Below, one piece after another: positions 9,088 through 17,474 of a stretch of DNA of 64,000 bases (position 1 is the stretch's first letter; every line of letters begins with the position of its first letter). A model generated the notes under the pieces. That model saw only the letters and a list, made by a program, of their open reading frames with translations. It was not told the DNA's origin and searched no databases. This DNA is from S5-327 sp965200975 (GTDB lineage: Bacteria; Chloroflexota; Dehalococcoidia; Lucifugimonadales; Australimonadaceae), in the NCBI GenBank assembly GCA_965200975.1, contig OZ241740.1:992001-1056000 (forward strand), in the 5' to 3' direction. Made by a program: the position numbers and the translations under genes.

Positions 9088-9213
9088 CTACGTCCAGATG
9101 AGGCTGAGGACGATGAGCAAGACGGCGGCGCCGATGCCGCCGCCTGCGGCCACGGGCCAGATGATGTACCCGATGTCTTCTGCGTGGCCGAAAGGCCAGA
9201 TGAGGTCCTTCAC
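9088..9213 (-). CDS. Small single-span membrane protein
   Basis: A 41-residue ORF starting at GTG 9213, preceded by AAAGGAG at 6 nt spacing. The N-terminus MKDLIWPFGHAEDIGY is followed by a glycine-rich hydrophobic span (VAAGGGIGAAVLLIVLSLI) reaching the C-terminus. A good ribosome binding site and tight spacing to the downstream dehalogenase-like gene support it as a real member of a two-gene unit. No family is recognised. Confidence 0.5.
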   Translation of the reverse strand: MKDLIWPFGHAEDIGYIIWPVAAGGGIGAAVLLIVLSLIWT

Positions 9214-9350
9214 GGAGCGCTCCTTTACAGACTGCGGCGCGGTTGAAGCTGCGCAACGCAGGCCGTCGTCCCTCTGGGGAATGGCCGGTCCGCGCAGCCG
9301 CCCGCAAGGCGGAAGTTTAGCACGTTGCACGAGCGCGCTCCCCCGCCTAT

Positions 9351-9390
9351 CCCCAAGTCTGGGGGGAACGGGCGCTCTCCCGGTATCCGG
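9351..9390 (+). repeat. Intergenic palindromic repeat, copy A
   Basis: A divergent copy of a dispersed element. The recognisable parts are CCCCAAGTCTGGGG and GGGCGCTCTCCCGG. It is the only structure noted in the 250-base gap 9214-9464. Confidence 0.5.
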
Positions 9391-9464
9391 CCTGGATGCG
9401 CGAGAGGACTGCCGCGCGGCAGTCCTCTCGAACTACGTTCCTTTGAGGGGCGGTTATCGGGCGA

Positions 9465-11093
9465 CTACTCGGCTTCTTCCTCGTCCTCTTCCAGAGGCTC
9501 GGGGCTGCCGATAACCCGGTTGACGACGCCCGGAACGCTCCTGGTCGCCGCTGCTGCGGCGCTGTCCACGACGTCCGAGGCGGCGTCCGCCATATGGACG
9601 GCGAGTCCTGCGACGCTCTCCGCTGTCTCCATTGCCTTGTCGACCGCCTGCGGCAGGCTCTTGCTGGAGGCTTCCGCCGCCCGGTCTACAATCTCGGATG
9701 CCGCGTCGGCCAAGTGGCCAGCCACTGTAACCGCGTTCTCGACCGACTTCTCTACTCCGGAGGAGAGACTCTTGCCGGTCGCCAGCGCCGTGGCGATCGC
9801 ATCCGGGGCGGCGTTGGCGACGTGCCCGGTGACGGCGGCTGCGTTGCCGGCGACCTCGACGGACTTGTCGGCGAGGCTCTTGCCAGTAGAGGTGATAACG
9901 GCGATAGCTTCGGGCGTAGCATTGGCGACGTGCCCGGTCACGGCGGCAGCGTTGCCGACCATTTCGACGGACTTGTCGACGGTGCCTGCGAGGCTCTTGC
10001 CAGTAGACGTGATGACCCCGATCGCCTCGGGCGTCGCATTGGCGACGTGTCCCGTAACGGCGGCGGCGTTGCCGGCGACCTCGACAGCGTTGTCGGCGAG
10101 GCTCTTGCCGGTAGACGTGATAACGGCGATAGCCTCCGGCGTGGCATTGGCGACGTGCCCGGTAACGGCAGCGGCGTTGCCGAGCATCTCAACGGACTTG
10201 TCGACGGCGCCAGCGAGGCTCTTGCCGGTAGACGTGATGACGGCGATAGCTTCCGGCGTCGCGTTGGCGACGTGGCCGGTGACAGCGGCGGCGTTGCCGA
10301 GCATCTCGACGGACTTGTCGACGGCGCCTGCGAGGCTCTTACCGGTAGAGGTGATAACCGAGATAGCTTCCGGCGTCGCGTCGGCGACGTGTCCGGTGAC
10401 TGCGGCGGCGTTGCCTACGACCTCGACGGACTTGTCGGCGAGGCTCTTGCCGGTAGACGTGATGACGGCGATAGCTTCCGGCGTGGCATTGGCGACGTGT
10501 CCGGTAACAGCCGCAGCGTTGCCGACGACCTCAATGGACTTGTCCGCAAGGCTCTTGCCCGTTGCGGTGATGACTGCCAGCGCCTCAGGCGTCGCGTTGG
10601 CGACGTGCCCGGTAACGGCGGCGGCGTTGCCGACCATCTCGACGGACTTGTCGACGGCGACTGCGAAACTCTTGCCGGTAGATGTGATGACGGCGATAGC
10701 TTCCGGCGTGGCGTTGGCGACGTGTCCGGTAACGGCGGCGGCGTTGCCGGCGACCTCGATAGACTTATCGGCGAGGCTCTTGCCGGTAGATGTCATGACC
10801 GCGATAGCTTCCGGGGCGGCGTTGGCCATGTGGCCCGTCACCGTCACGAGGTTCCCCATCGCCTCAACGGATTTCTCCACTGCTGCGGGAAGGCTCCGCG
10901 TCGTGGCGGCCACATTCACCACAACGTCAGCCATCGCGTCCGCCACCTTGTTCAGGCTCGCCAGACCGCGCACCAGCGCGCCGTAGGTGGCCACAGCCAT
11001 CGCTAACGTCGCTCCGCTCAACACGAGGAGGAAGAGCGCTGCTGAGCTCACCAGTACGATGAGGGCTATTTCCAGTATTGCGTCTGTTTCCAT
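9465..11093 (-). CDS. Membrane-anchored protein of 36/39-residue helical repeats
   Basis: A 542-residue protein of unrecognised family. The start at 11093 gives METDAILEI followed at once by one transmembrane helix (about 6-35). The next part is polar and Ala/Val/Thr-rich, with at least ten tandem repeats of 36 or 39 residues (core VTGHVANATPEAIAVITSTG, then KSLADKSIEVVGNAAA or KSLAGAVDKSVEMLGNAAA). Two diverged repeats follow, then an acidic tail EPLEEDEEEAE. The repeats look like long amphipathic helices, comparable in style to LEA- or apolipoprotein-like sequences, which is only an analogy. Repeats are nearly identical at DNA level, pointing to recent expansion or gene conversion. A structural or membrane-surface role is a guess. 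Confidence 0.75.
   Translation of the reverse strand: METDAILEIALIVLVSSAALFLLVLSGATLAMAVATYGALVRGLASLNKVADAMADVVVNVAATTRSLPAAVEKSVEAMGNLVTVTGHMANAAPEAIAVMTSTGKSLADKSIEVAGNAAAVTGHVANATPEAIAVITSTGKSFAVAVDKSVEMVGNAAAVTGHVANATPEALAVITATGKSLADKSIEVVGNAAAVTGHVANATPEAIAVITSTGKSLADKSVEVVGNAAAVTGHVADATPEAISVITSTGKSLAGAVDKSVEMLGNAAAVTGHVANATPEAIAVITSTGKSLAGAVDKSVEMLGNAAAVTGHVANATPEAIAVITSTGKSLADNAVEVAGNAAAVTGHVANATPEAIGVITSTGKSLAGTVDKSVEMVGNAAAVTGHVANATPEAIAVITSTGKSLADKSVEVAGNAAAVTGHVANAAPDAIATALATGKSLSSGVEKSVENAVTVAGHLADAASEIVDRAAEASSKSLPQAVDKAMETAESVAGLAVHMADAASDVVDSAAAAATRSVPGVVNRVIGSPEPLEEDEEEAE
9726..10841 (-). repeat. Coding tandem repeats, 108/117 bp, ten units
   Basis: Ten consecutive in-frame units inside the gene above. 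The order of unit lengths in residues is 36, 39, 36, 36, 39, 39, 36, 39, 36, 36, read from the N-terminus. The 39-residue form carries a 3-residue insertion after KSLA. Units share most bases, including synonymous positions. Confidence 0.9.
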
Positions 11094-11474
11094 GGGCAGC
11101 TTCTTTCTCCTGCAACGTGTCTTCAGGCGGCGGGGCTTGTACTGCGCGGCGGGAAGTCGGAGTCGGATCCCAGCGCCGTCAGCGCTCCCGCCCAGGCGCA
11201 AGTCCATAGCGACGCCTCTCTGCTCGGTGGAGAAGCCCTGTGCCCTACGACTCGTCGCCGCCAAGTATTATATAGACCGGAGGCTTCTAATGGGCACTGC
11301 CTACGGCTCATTTTGGACGGCTATCCGCCGCCGGCGCCGCAGCCTGCTCGCGCCGTTGACGGTGAAGGCGTCGAACCATAGGATGCTTGGCGCTCGCGTC
11401 CGCCAAGAGGCAGACGCCTGCGTATACGCAAAACAGCTGCCTGGCCGCGCTCAGCGCGGCGACTCGGAGGATAA
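11094..11474. other. Divergent intergenic region
   Basis: This 381-base gap separates the repeat-protein gene (minus) from the LLM oxidoreductase gene (plus). A minus-strand TATAAT at 11267-11272 could be a -10 for the repeat protein. No clear -35, RNA gene or strong hairpin was seen. Confidence 0.4.
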
Positions 11475-12362
11475 ATGGAGATCGGCATAGCGTTTCCCAA
11501 GCTGATGCCTGCTGGCAAGGGCGACCGCATCGTCGAATGGGCGCAGCGCGCCGAAGCAGGCCCGTTCGCATCCCTGGCCCAGATCGACCGGCTGGTGTAC
11601 GGCAACCACGATGTGCTTATCGCCATGGCCGCGGCGGCGGCGGTTACGACCCGCGTCCGCCTGATGACAACGGTGCTCATAGCCCCCCTCCGCAGCGCCG
11701 CAGTGATCGCCAAACAGGCCGCAAGCATCGATTCGATCTCCGGCGGACGGTTCGTCCTCGGGCTGGGGGTAGGCTCCCGGCCCGACGACTTCACCGCGAG
11801 CGGCGCGCGGATGCAGGGACGCGGGCGCGCGTTCGAAGAACAGATAGAAGAGATGCGCCGCATTTGGGGCGGCGAGGGGCCAAGGGACGGCGTAGGCCCG
11901 ATTGGGCCGGTGCCGGCGCGGCCTCAAGGGCCGGAACTGCTCATCGGCGGACGCTCCCAGGCGGCGCTCAAACGGTCGGGCCGTCTGGGCGACGGCTACG
12001 TCGCGGGGAGCGCAGGCAGCGCTCCGTCCAACCAGGCGCAAGAGGTGCTGACCTACTACAGGGTGGTGGAATCGGCGTGGAAGGAGTCCGGCAAACCCGG
12101 ACGTCCCCGCCTCGTCGCCGGCCTCACCTGCGCATGGGGCGCCTACGCGGCGGATCGGACGGCCGAATCGATACGGTCGTACTACTCCTTCAGAGGTGAA
12201 GTCGCCCGCACTATGGAGATCAACGTGCCGTCCACCAAAAAGACGTTGCGCGACGCCGTCAGGGCCTACGAGGAGATCGGCTGCGACGAGTTGGTGCTGG
12301 AGCCGGGCCACGCCGACCTCGAGCAGATAGACCGTCTCGCAGAGTTCGTCGCTGGCCTGTAG
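11475..12362 (+). CDS. LLM-class flavin-dependent oxidoreductase
   Basis: A luciferase-like monooxygenase or F420/FMN-dependent oxidoreductase of 295 residues with a TIM-barrel fold. Supporting segments are MEIGIAFPKLMP at the N-terminus, TTRVRLMTTVLIAPLRSAA near 58-76, SGGRFVLGLGVGSRPDDF and PELLIGGRSQAALKRSGRLGDGY. GGAGG lies 4-5 nt before the ATG. The class uses reduced flavin or F420 to oxidise diverse small molecules; the substrate here is unknown. It heads a co-directional run with two dienelactone hydrolases, which would suit oxidation followed by lactone or ester cleavage, though this link is only positional. Confidence 0.88.
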   Translation: MEIGIAFPKLMPAGKGDRIVEWAQRAEAGPFASLAQIDRLVYGNHDVLIAMAAAAAVTTRVRLMTTVLIAPLRSAAVIAKQAASIDSISGGRFVLGLGVGSRPDDFTASGARMQGRGRAFEEQIEEMRRIWGGEGPRDGVGPIGPVPARPQGPELLIGGRSQAALKRSGRLGDGYVAGSAGSAPSNQAQEVLTYYRVVESAWKESGKPGRPRLVAGLTCAWGAYAADRTAESIRSYYSFRGEVARTMEINVPSTKKTLRDAVRAYEEIGCDELVLEPGHADLEQIDRLAEFVAGL

Positions 12363-12458
12363 CGCGCCGGGGACTCTCCTTCGCGCAAGACCTGGTTGGA
12401 GAGCAGGCGCAGAATGGCTCCCCGCCGCGGCGGGGAAAGGATATGAGGAGGTAGACCC

Positions 12459-13421
12459 TTGGGTTATCGGCTCAGTACTGGCTCCGCCGGAGCCATCTTG
12501 CACACGGAGAGCTGTAAGTTTCCCGGCCACGCGCTGGAGACGAAATGGACACGGTTTGAGACGCAGGAGGAAGCCCGCTCGGCGGCTGACGGCGAGGCCG
12601 CGAAGTGCGGGCTTTGCTTCCCCAGGCCGGTGGAGCACCGCTTGCCCAGTGGGCAGAGCGTGTGGGTTGCCCGTCCGGAAGGCGACGCTCCGCGTCCGGC
12701 GGTGATGTGGCTCCACGAACGCTACGGCGTCGTGCAGCACCCGCTCGACATGGCGGCTCGTCTGGCCGAGGAGGGATACGTCGGCGTCTGCCCGGATCTC
12801 TTCCACCGGTTCGACGGCGATATCGACGCCCTGCACAGGGGCGACGCGCGAATGACGATCAACGACGACGAGGCGGTGGCCGACCTCGCGGAAGCGATCG
12901 ACTTCCTCCGGAACGAGACATACGTCCTGGACGACCAGATAGGCATCATCGGCGTATGCCAGACAGGGCGCCAGCCGATGCTCTACGCGGCTCGCCGGAA
13001 CGACGTCGGCGCAGTGGTCGCCCTCTACGGCGGCCCGGAGGGCGCCAACTGGGCGCCGACCGAGGGGATGCCTGTTTCCGTCAACGAACTCGTCGCGGCG
13101 ATGGACTGCCCCTTCCTCGGGCTGTTCGGCGAAGCGGACCACGTGATCTCACTGGACGCAGTGCGCGGCCTCCGCAGCGCTCTCGAACAAGCCAACAAGA
13201 GCTACCGCATCCGCATCTACCGCGACGCTCCCCACGGGTGGTTCAACGATACGATGCCGGGACGCTACCGACCGGAACAGACCGCGGCGGCGTGGAGCGA
13301 GATGCTTGCGTTCTTCGCCGAGGCGTTCGGCCCCGGATGGAGCCCCGACCGCGTGCTATGGGACTTCGCGAGCGACGTTTCGACATCGTACGACTACGCC
13401 AAGAACGTCCGCCTCGAGTGA
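12459..13421 (+). CDS. Dienelactone hydrolase family protein with N-terminal Cys/His domain
   Basis: A 320-residue protein. The start is TTG 12459, 8 nt after GGAGG. The first 50 or so residues contain HTESCKFPGH and CGLC, a spacing that could bind a metal ion. The rest is a dienelactone hydrolase: VMWLHERYGV, the nucleophile segment GVCQTGRQ (Cys, as in the family), the acid GEADHVIS and the base APHGWFND. The family hydrolyses cyclic enol lactones or related esters. The nucleophile motif differs from the usual G-x-C-x-G-G because Thr-Gly replaces Gly-Gly, so activity may be altered. Another family member lies directly downstream. Confidence 0.82.
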   Translation: MGYRLSTGSAGAILHTESCKFPGHALETKWTRFETQEEARSAADGEAAKCGLCFPRPVEHRLPSGQSVWVARPEGDAPRPAVMWLHERYGVVQHPLDMAARLAEEGYVGVCPDLFHRFDGDIDALHRGDARMTINDDEAVADLAEAIDFLRNETYVLDDQIGIIGVCQTGRQPMLYAARRNDVGAVVALYGGPEGANWAPTEGMPVSVNELVAAMDCPFLGLFGEADHVISLDAVRGLRSALEQANKSYRIRIYRDAPHGWFNDTMPGRYRPEQTAAAWSEMLAFFAEAFGPGWSPDRVLWDFASDVSTSYDYAKNVRLE

Positions 13422-13491
13422 TTCCGCAGAAACGGGGACTTGGCGAAGAGCGAACCGCAGAGAGGGGAAGCAAGGAGGAGGAGGAGGAGAC

Positions 13492-14202
13492 ATGGCCACG
13501 AACCCGCTGATCGCCGGCCCCGAACCAGCCGGCGCCGACATTTCGATTGACGCGAACGGCGCGCCGCTCGCAGCCTACGAGTCGCGGCCCGCGTCCGGCG
13601 GCAACGGCGCCGCCGTGATTGTCATCCACGAGAACCGCGGCCTTGTGCCGTACCTCCGCGACGTCGCGGACGGCCTCGCAAGCAACGGCTACATCGCCGT
13701 CGCCCCCGATCTGCTGTCGCGCGACGGCGGCACGGCGAGCATCGAGGATGTGCCCGGAGCGCTGAGCGGCATCCCCCGGGAGCGGCACGTCAGCGACGTG
13801 CAAGCCGTGATCGCGCATCTGAAGGCCCAGCCGGACGTCTCCCGCATCGGCATTATCGGCTTCTGTTTCGGGGGAGGAATCACCTGGCGCATCGCGACAG
13901 AGAGCGCAGACATCGCGGCGGCGGCCCCCTTCTACGGCGCAAATCCGCCCCTCGAGCAAGTCCCGAACATCTCCGCCGCCGTCTATGCGGTCTATGCCGA
14001 GAACGACGAGCGCATCAACGCAGGAATCCCGGACATCACACAGGCCCTGCAGGACGCCGGCACGACCTGCGAGATGAAGGTGTACCCGAACGCGGCCCAC
14101 GCCTTCCACAACCACACCAACGCCGACCGCTACGCGCCGGAAGCCGCCGAGGCCGCCTGGGCCGACGCCCTCGCATGGTTTGGCAAGCACCTCGCCGGCT
14201 AA
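13492..14202 (+). CDS. Dienelactone hydrolase family protein
   Basis: A compact 236-residue dienelactone hydrolase. The start ATG 13492 follows a purine run AAGGAGGAGGAGGAGGA. It has IVIHENRGLVPYLRDVAD, the canonical nucleophile GFCFGGG (Cys), the acid in YAENDERIN and the base in AAHAFHNHTN. It probably acts in the cytoplasm on lactones or esters from aromatic or other ring degradation. It is co-directional with the longer paralogue upstream and is followed by a strong terminator. Confidence 0.9.
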   Translation: MATNPLIAGPEPAGADISIDANGAPLAAYESRPASGGNGAAVIVIHENRGLVPYLRDVADGLASNGYIAVAPDLLSRDGGTASIEDVPGALSGIPRERHVSDVQAVIAHLKAQPDVSRIGIIGFCFGGGITWRIATESADIAAAAPFYGANPPLEQVPNISAAVYAVYAENDERINAGIPDITQALQDAGTTCEMKVYPNAAHAFHNHTNADRYAPEAAEAAWADALAWFGKHLAG

Positions 14203-14234
14203 GGCCCAAAACAAGACCGCCTCTACGCCAAGCA

Positions 14235-14265
14235 AAGCCCCTTCCGAACTGTTCGGAAGGGGCTT
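14235..14265 (+). terminator. Rho-independent terminator after dienelactone hydrolase genes
   Basis: A perfect 14-bp stem (AAGCCCCTTCCGAA with its complement) and a 3-nt loop lie 32 nt past the stop, with a short T/C-rich tail. Confidence 0.85.
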
Positions 14266-14268
14266 CTT

Positions 14269-14306
14269 GCGGATGCTCTCCCGGCAGCGCGCCGGCGCTG
14301 CTGACG
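14269..14306 (+). repeat. Intergenic palindromic repeat, copy B
   Basis: Carries the right half of the dispersed element (GATGCTCTCCCGGCAGCGCG, then CCGGCGCT) just behind the terminator. Confidence 0.55.
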
Positions 14307-14351
14307 CCGCCCCCGCGAGCGCTTTTGCCCTCCTCTATCAGTCCCCGACTA

Positions 14352-14750
14352 TCAGTCCCCGACTAGCGCAGCCCCTTCCAGGCGGGCGAGCTTGCGGTCG
14401 AAGGTGTAGAGAGGCAGAGCCTCCTGGCGCCCGGCGGCGGCGAGGATCATCAGGTCGGAGAAGTCAGCGCCGCCCTCGCGGTAGGCGATGGCTGCGTGGA
14501 CCACATCATCGGCGGACTCCAGCATAAGACCGCTGGTGGCAGTCATTTCGATGAGCACGTCCGCGATTTGGACGCGAGTGAACTTATAGACGCGCTCCAG
14601 CACCCAGACGGTCTCGATGGCGACCTCGCGGCAGATGTAGCCAAGGCGGTCGGCAGCCAGCCCCTCGAGGAGGGCTCTGGCCGCCTCCGCTTGGCTGAGG
14701 TCGTCTCGGACGAGGTAGCGCACGAGCACGTTGGTGTCGATCGCTATCAC
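14352..14750 (-). CDS. vapC: VapC-like PIN-domain toxin
   Basis: A 132-residue PIN-domain ribonuclease. Acidic active-site positions appear in AIDTNVLVRYLV (Asp5), in AIETVWVLERV (Glu), and in ADFSDLMIL and TFDRKLARL (Asp). PIN toxins of type II systems cleave tRNA or other RNA when freed from their antitoxin. The ATG overlaps the antitoxin stop by 4 bases, the usual coupled order of antitoxin first. The length is normal and nothing looks broken. Confidence 0.9.
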   Translation of the reverse strand: MIAIDTNVLVRYLVRDDLSQAEAARALLEGLAADRLGYICREVAIETVWVLERVYKFTRVQIADVLIEMTATSGLMLESADDVVHAAIAYREGGADFSDLMILAAAGRQEALPLYTFDRKLARLEGAALVGD

Positions 14751-14980
14751 GCGCCGATGGCTCCGTCGGCGATTGCGCGGTCCATGTCTTCCAGTGTCGC
14801 TGGCGGGCCGTTGTGCTGCAGAGCCCCGAAGAGGCGGTTGATGGGCCGCACAGGCCTGATCAGCACCTCGCCGTCGCTGATGAGGTAGCGCACGCGGTCT
14901 CCGCCGTAGACGGCGAGCGCTTCCCTCACTGCCCTGGGCAATGTGGTCTGTCCCTTCGATGTGATGCCTGATTCGTACAT
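14747..14980 (-). CDS. vapB: AbrB/MazE-type antitoxin
   Basis: A 77-residue swapped-hairpin antitoxin. The N-terminal SGITSKGQTTLPRAVREALA is the SpoVT/AbrB DNA-binding motif. The C-terminal part (PATLEDMDRAIADGAIGA) is the likely toxin-neutralising tail. It precedes and overlaps the PIN toxin gene. Such antitoxins usually repress their own promoter; the AT-rich, repeated upstream sequence fits this. Confidence 0.9.
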   Translation of the reverse strand: MYESGITSKGQTTLPRAVREALAVYGGDRVRYLISDGEVLIRPVRPINRLFGALQHNGPPATLEDMDRAIADGAIGA

Positions 14981-15030
14981 GGGAACGCCCTTTCCTTACG
15001 CTTCGGCTGATTCCTTACTCCATGCGGCAT

Positions 15031-15060
15031 AGTATAACAATAATCCTATCAGCAATGCAA
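15031..15060 (-). promoter_or_regulatory. Promoter/operator of vapBC
   Basis: On the minus strand, TTGCAT is followed after 18 bp by TATACT, about 50 nt before the antitoxin ATG, in a short AT-rich stretch. The motif AGTATAACAA (15031) recurs as AGTATAGCAA at 15091, exactly 60 bp away, which may mark two operator sites. Confidence 0.5.
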
Positions 15061-15249
15061 GGGTTAGTATGCGATTCCCTTACACGGCGAAGTATAGCAA
15101 GGAGGCTGGGGGCTCAAAATGCAATGAGGGTTGGCGTCGCGGAGCGTCCGTTCGCTGCGCCGCCGCTTTGACCGGGGCGTGGGGTAGAGGGTAGGGTAAG
15201 GGGCAGTTTTGGGCGCTGCCTGCGTGCGGCGTCCCTTTTGGAGGGTTCC

Positions 15250-16263
15250 GTGAAGATCGACATCTTCAACCACATTCTGCCCAAGCCGTACTACGACAAG
15301 ATGACAAGCATGAGCGAGGCGGGCGCCTACATGATGAAGCGCGTCTCCGCCATCCCGATGCTCTACGACGTCGACGCCCGGTTCGAAAAGATCGATCAGT
15401 TCGGGGACGACTACAAGCAGGTGTTCTCCCTGAACCTCCCGCCTGTCGAGGTGGTTGCTGGCCCGGAGGACAGCCCTGAACTCGCGCAAATTGCGAACGA
15501 CGGCATGGCCGAGGTCGCCAACAAGCACCCGGATCGCTTCCCCGGCTTCGTCGCGGCGCTCCCGCTCAACAATGTGCAGGCGTCGCTCGACGAAATCGAC
15601 CGGGCGGTAGGCAAGCTCGGGGCGAAGGGCGTCCAAATCTTCACCAACGTCAATGGACGCGCCCTCGACGACGAAGAGCTGGCGCCCGTGTTCGACAAGA
15701 TGGCGGACTACGACCTGCCTATCTGGCTGCACCCAACCCGAGCGGCGGACTTCCCGGACTACGCGACCGAAGACCGCTCGTGGTACGACATGTGGTGGGC
15801 GTTCGGCTGGCCGTACGAGACCAGCGTGGCTATGGGCCGCATCGTTATGTCCGGAATGTTTGACCGCCGCCCCGACCTCAAAATCATTACCCATCACCTG
15901 GGCGGGATGGTTCCGTTCTTCGAGGGCAGGGTGGGGCCGGGACTCGACCAGCTGGGGCGCCGCAGCGACGATCCCCACGAAATGGGCACGCTAGGCCGGC
16001 TCGAGAAGAGGCCGTACGACTACTTCCGTATGTTCTACGCCGACACCGCGACGTTCGGCTCCGTGCCGGCGACCGAGTGCGGGCTCGCCTTCTTCGGCGC
16101 CGACCACGTGCTGTTCGCCTCCGACGCGCCGTTCGACCCCGAAAAAGGCTCCGGCTACATTCGCGCCACCCTCGGGGTGATGGAAGGCATTACCGCCTCG
16201 ATAGAGGACAAACAGAAGATTTTCGAGGGCAACGCGCGCCGGCTGCTGAAGCTCGACGCCTAG
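15250..16263 (+). CDS. Amidohydrolase family 2 (ACMSD-like) metal-dependent hydrolase
   Basis: A 337-residue TIM-barrel hydrolase or decarboxylase of the amidohydrolase-2 group, which includes aminocarboxymuconate-semialdehyde decarboxylase. GTG 15250 is preferred because GGAGG lies 5-6 nt upstream. Metal-site candidates are His in IFNHILP, PIWLHPT and KIITHHLGG, and Asp in FASDAPFDPE. The usual N-terminal His-x-His is reduced to a single His, as in some decarboxylase-type members. The substrate is unknown. It is convergent with another amidohydrolase gene. Confidence 0.87.
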   Translation: MKIDIFNHILPKPYYDKMTSMSEAGAYMMKRVSAIPMLYDVDARFEKIDQFGDDYKQVFSLNLPPVEVVAGPEDSPELAQIANDGMAEVANKHPDRFPGFVAALPLNNVQASLDEIDRAVGKLGAKGVQIFTNVNGRALDDEELAPVFDKMADYDLPIWLHPTRAADFPDYATEDRSWYDMWWAFGWPYETSVAMGRIVMSGMFDRRPDLKIITHHLGGMVPFFEGRVGPGLDQLGRRSDDPHEMGTLGRLEKRPYDYFRMFYADTATFGSVPATECGLAFFGADHVLFASDAPFDPEKGSGYIRATLGVMEGITASIEDKQKIFEGNARRLLKLDA

Positions 16264-16276
16264 CCGCCGCCCGCCC

Positions 16277-17386
16277 CTAAAGCCCGTAGTACTGCGCGGG
16301 GTTGTCGGCGAGAATCTTCTCCACGATGCGCGGCTCGATGTCCTCGCGCTGCCGCATCAGCGCAACCATGCCGTTGTCCTTCGACTGGTCCTGGTGCCCG
16401 TAGTCCGAGCCCATAATGATGTTGTCCTCGCCGATGTAGGTGAGCAGGTACGGGATGTCCTCGTCGGTCTCCGCGGCGATGTAGAGGCGATAGTCCCTGA
16501 ACATCTCGGGGCCGAACTCCATTGTGGCGTCCGGGCCTCCGCGCAGCGTGCTGGCGCGGGTCGACCGGCGCAGGTGGTGAACGACGTACGGAACCCACGA
16601 CGCGGAAGCCTCGATGAATCCGAACCGCACGTTCGGGTAGCGCTCCGGAATCTTGTGCGCCACGATGTCGCGGAACGCGAACAGAGGCAGCGACCGCACG
16701 TGGGGCAGGTTGTGCGAAAAGTTGCGGTCGAACACCTGCAGCAGCCCCGGAGACCCGCCGCCTGTGTGGACGCTGATGGCCATATTCAGCCGGTTCGCTG
16801 TCGCGTAAACAGGGTCGAAGTACGATTCCGCGAGAGAGCGGTCGCCCTCGACGCCCCGGAAGAAAACGCCTACGGCGCCGTTGTCCCGCGCAAACTCGAT
16901 CTCCTGCAGCGAAGCTTCGATGTCCCGCAGGGGAGGCGCGACCACCCACCGCATGCGGTCGCCCGCCTCGCGCCAGGCGTTGGCCATATACCGGTTGTAG
17001 CTGCGGCAGATCGCGACCTCGAGCTCGACGTCGTCGGTGATGTAGGCGAGCAGCACGGTCGGGAAGACGACCTCGGCGTCGACCCCGCGCTTGTCCATAT
17101 CCTCGATGCGGGCCTTCGGGTTCGTGATGTATCGCACCTCGGAGCGGATGTCGGAGCGGTTGTCCTCCGATTCCGACCCGCCGACGGCGACGGCGTAGCT
17201 TCCCTTGCCGAAGCGTTTGGGGACGGCGTTGCCGTTGATCATCCACACGTAGTCGCGCTTGCCGCCCTCCCCGGCGGGGTTGACTGCTGCGAGCAGAGGC
17301 CTGCGGTCGTAGAGGCGCTGGTCGAAATGCTCCCACACGCCCGGGTGTTCGATGATGTGAGTGTCGGCGTCGATAATGCCCGCCAT
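16277..17386 (-). CDS. Amidohydrolase family 2 metal-dependent hydrolase
   Basis: A 369-residue member of the amidohydrolase-2 group. The start at 17386 has GGAG 8 nt upstream and gives MAGIIDADTHIIEHPGVW with the Asp-x-His metal motif. Further ligands are His in SVHTGGG and Asp in GSDYGHQDQ. SAR202-type genomes often carry many paralogues of this group; this window has three. Substrate and reaction (hydrolysis or decarboxylation) are undetermined. Confidence 0.87.
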   Translation of the reverse strand: MAGIIDADTHIIEHPGVWEHFDQRLYDRRPLLAAVNPAGEGGKRDYVWMINGNAVPKRFGKGSYAVAVGGSESEDNRSDIRSEVRYITNPKARIEDMDKRGVDAEVVFPTVLLAYITDDVELEVAICRSYNRYMANAWREAGDRMRWVVAPPLRDIEASLQEIEFARDNGAVGVFFRGVEGDRSLAESYFDPVYATANRLNMAISVHTGGGSPGLLQVFDRNFSHNLPHVRSLPLFAFRDIVAHKIPERYPNVRFGFIEASASWVPYVVHHLRRSTRASTLRGGPDATMEFGPEMFRDYRLYIAAETDEDIPYLLTYIGEDNIIMGSDYGHQDQSKDNGMVALMRQREDIEPRIVEKILADNPAQYYGL

Positions 17387-17474
17387 GGCGTTCGCTCCTG
17401 TGGGTCTCTGATGTTGGGGCCGAGTATACGCCCTTGGGCCTGGCGCAGCGTCAGACCGTCCGCCGCCGCGCCCC

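Noticed and set aside
9726..10841. CRISPR-like periodicity
   Set aside because: Units are 108/117 bp, in frame and without variable spacers between constant repeats; this is a coding tandem repeat.
9325..10986. Long plus-strand repeat ORF opposite the helical repeat protein
   Set aside because: Its repeats simply mirror the minus-strand repeats. The minus frame has a membrane span, acidic tail and conservative substitutions.
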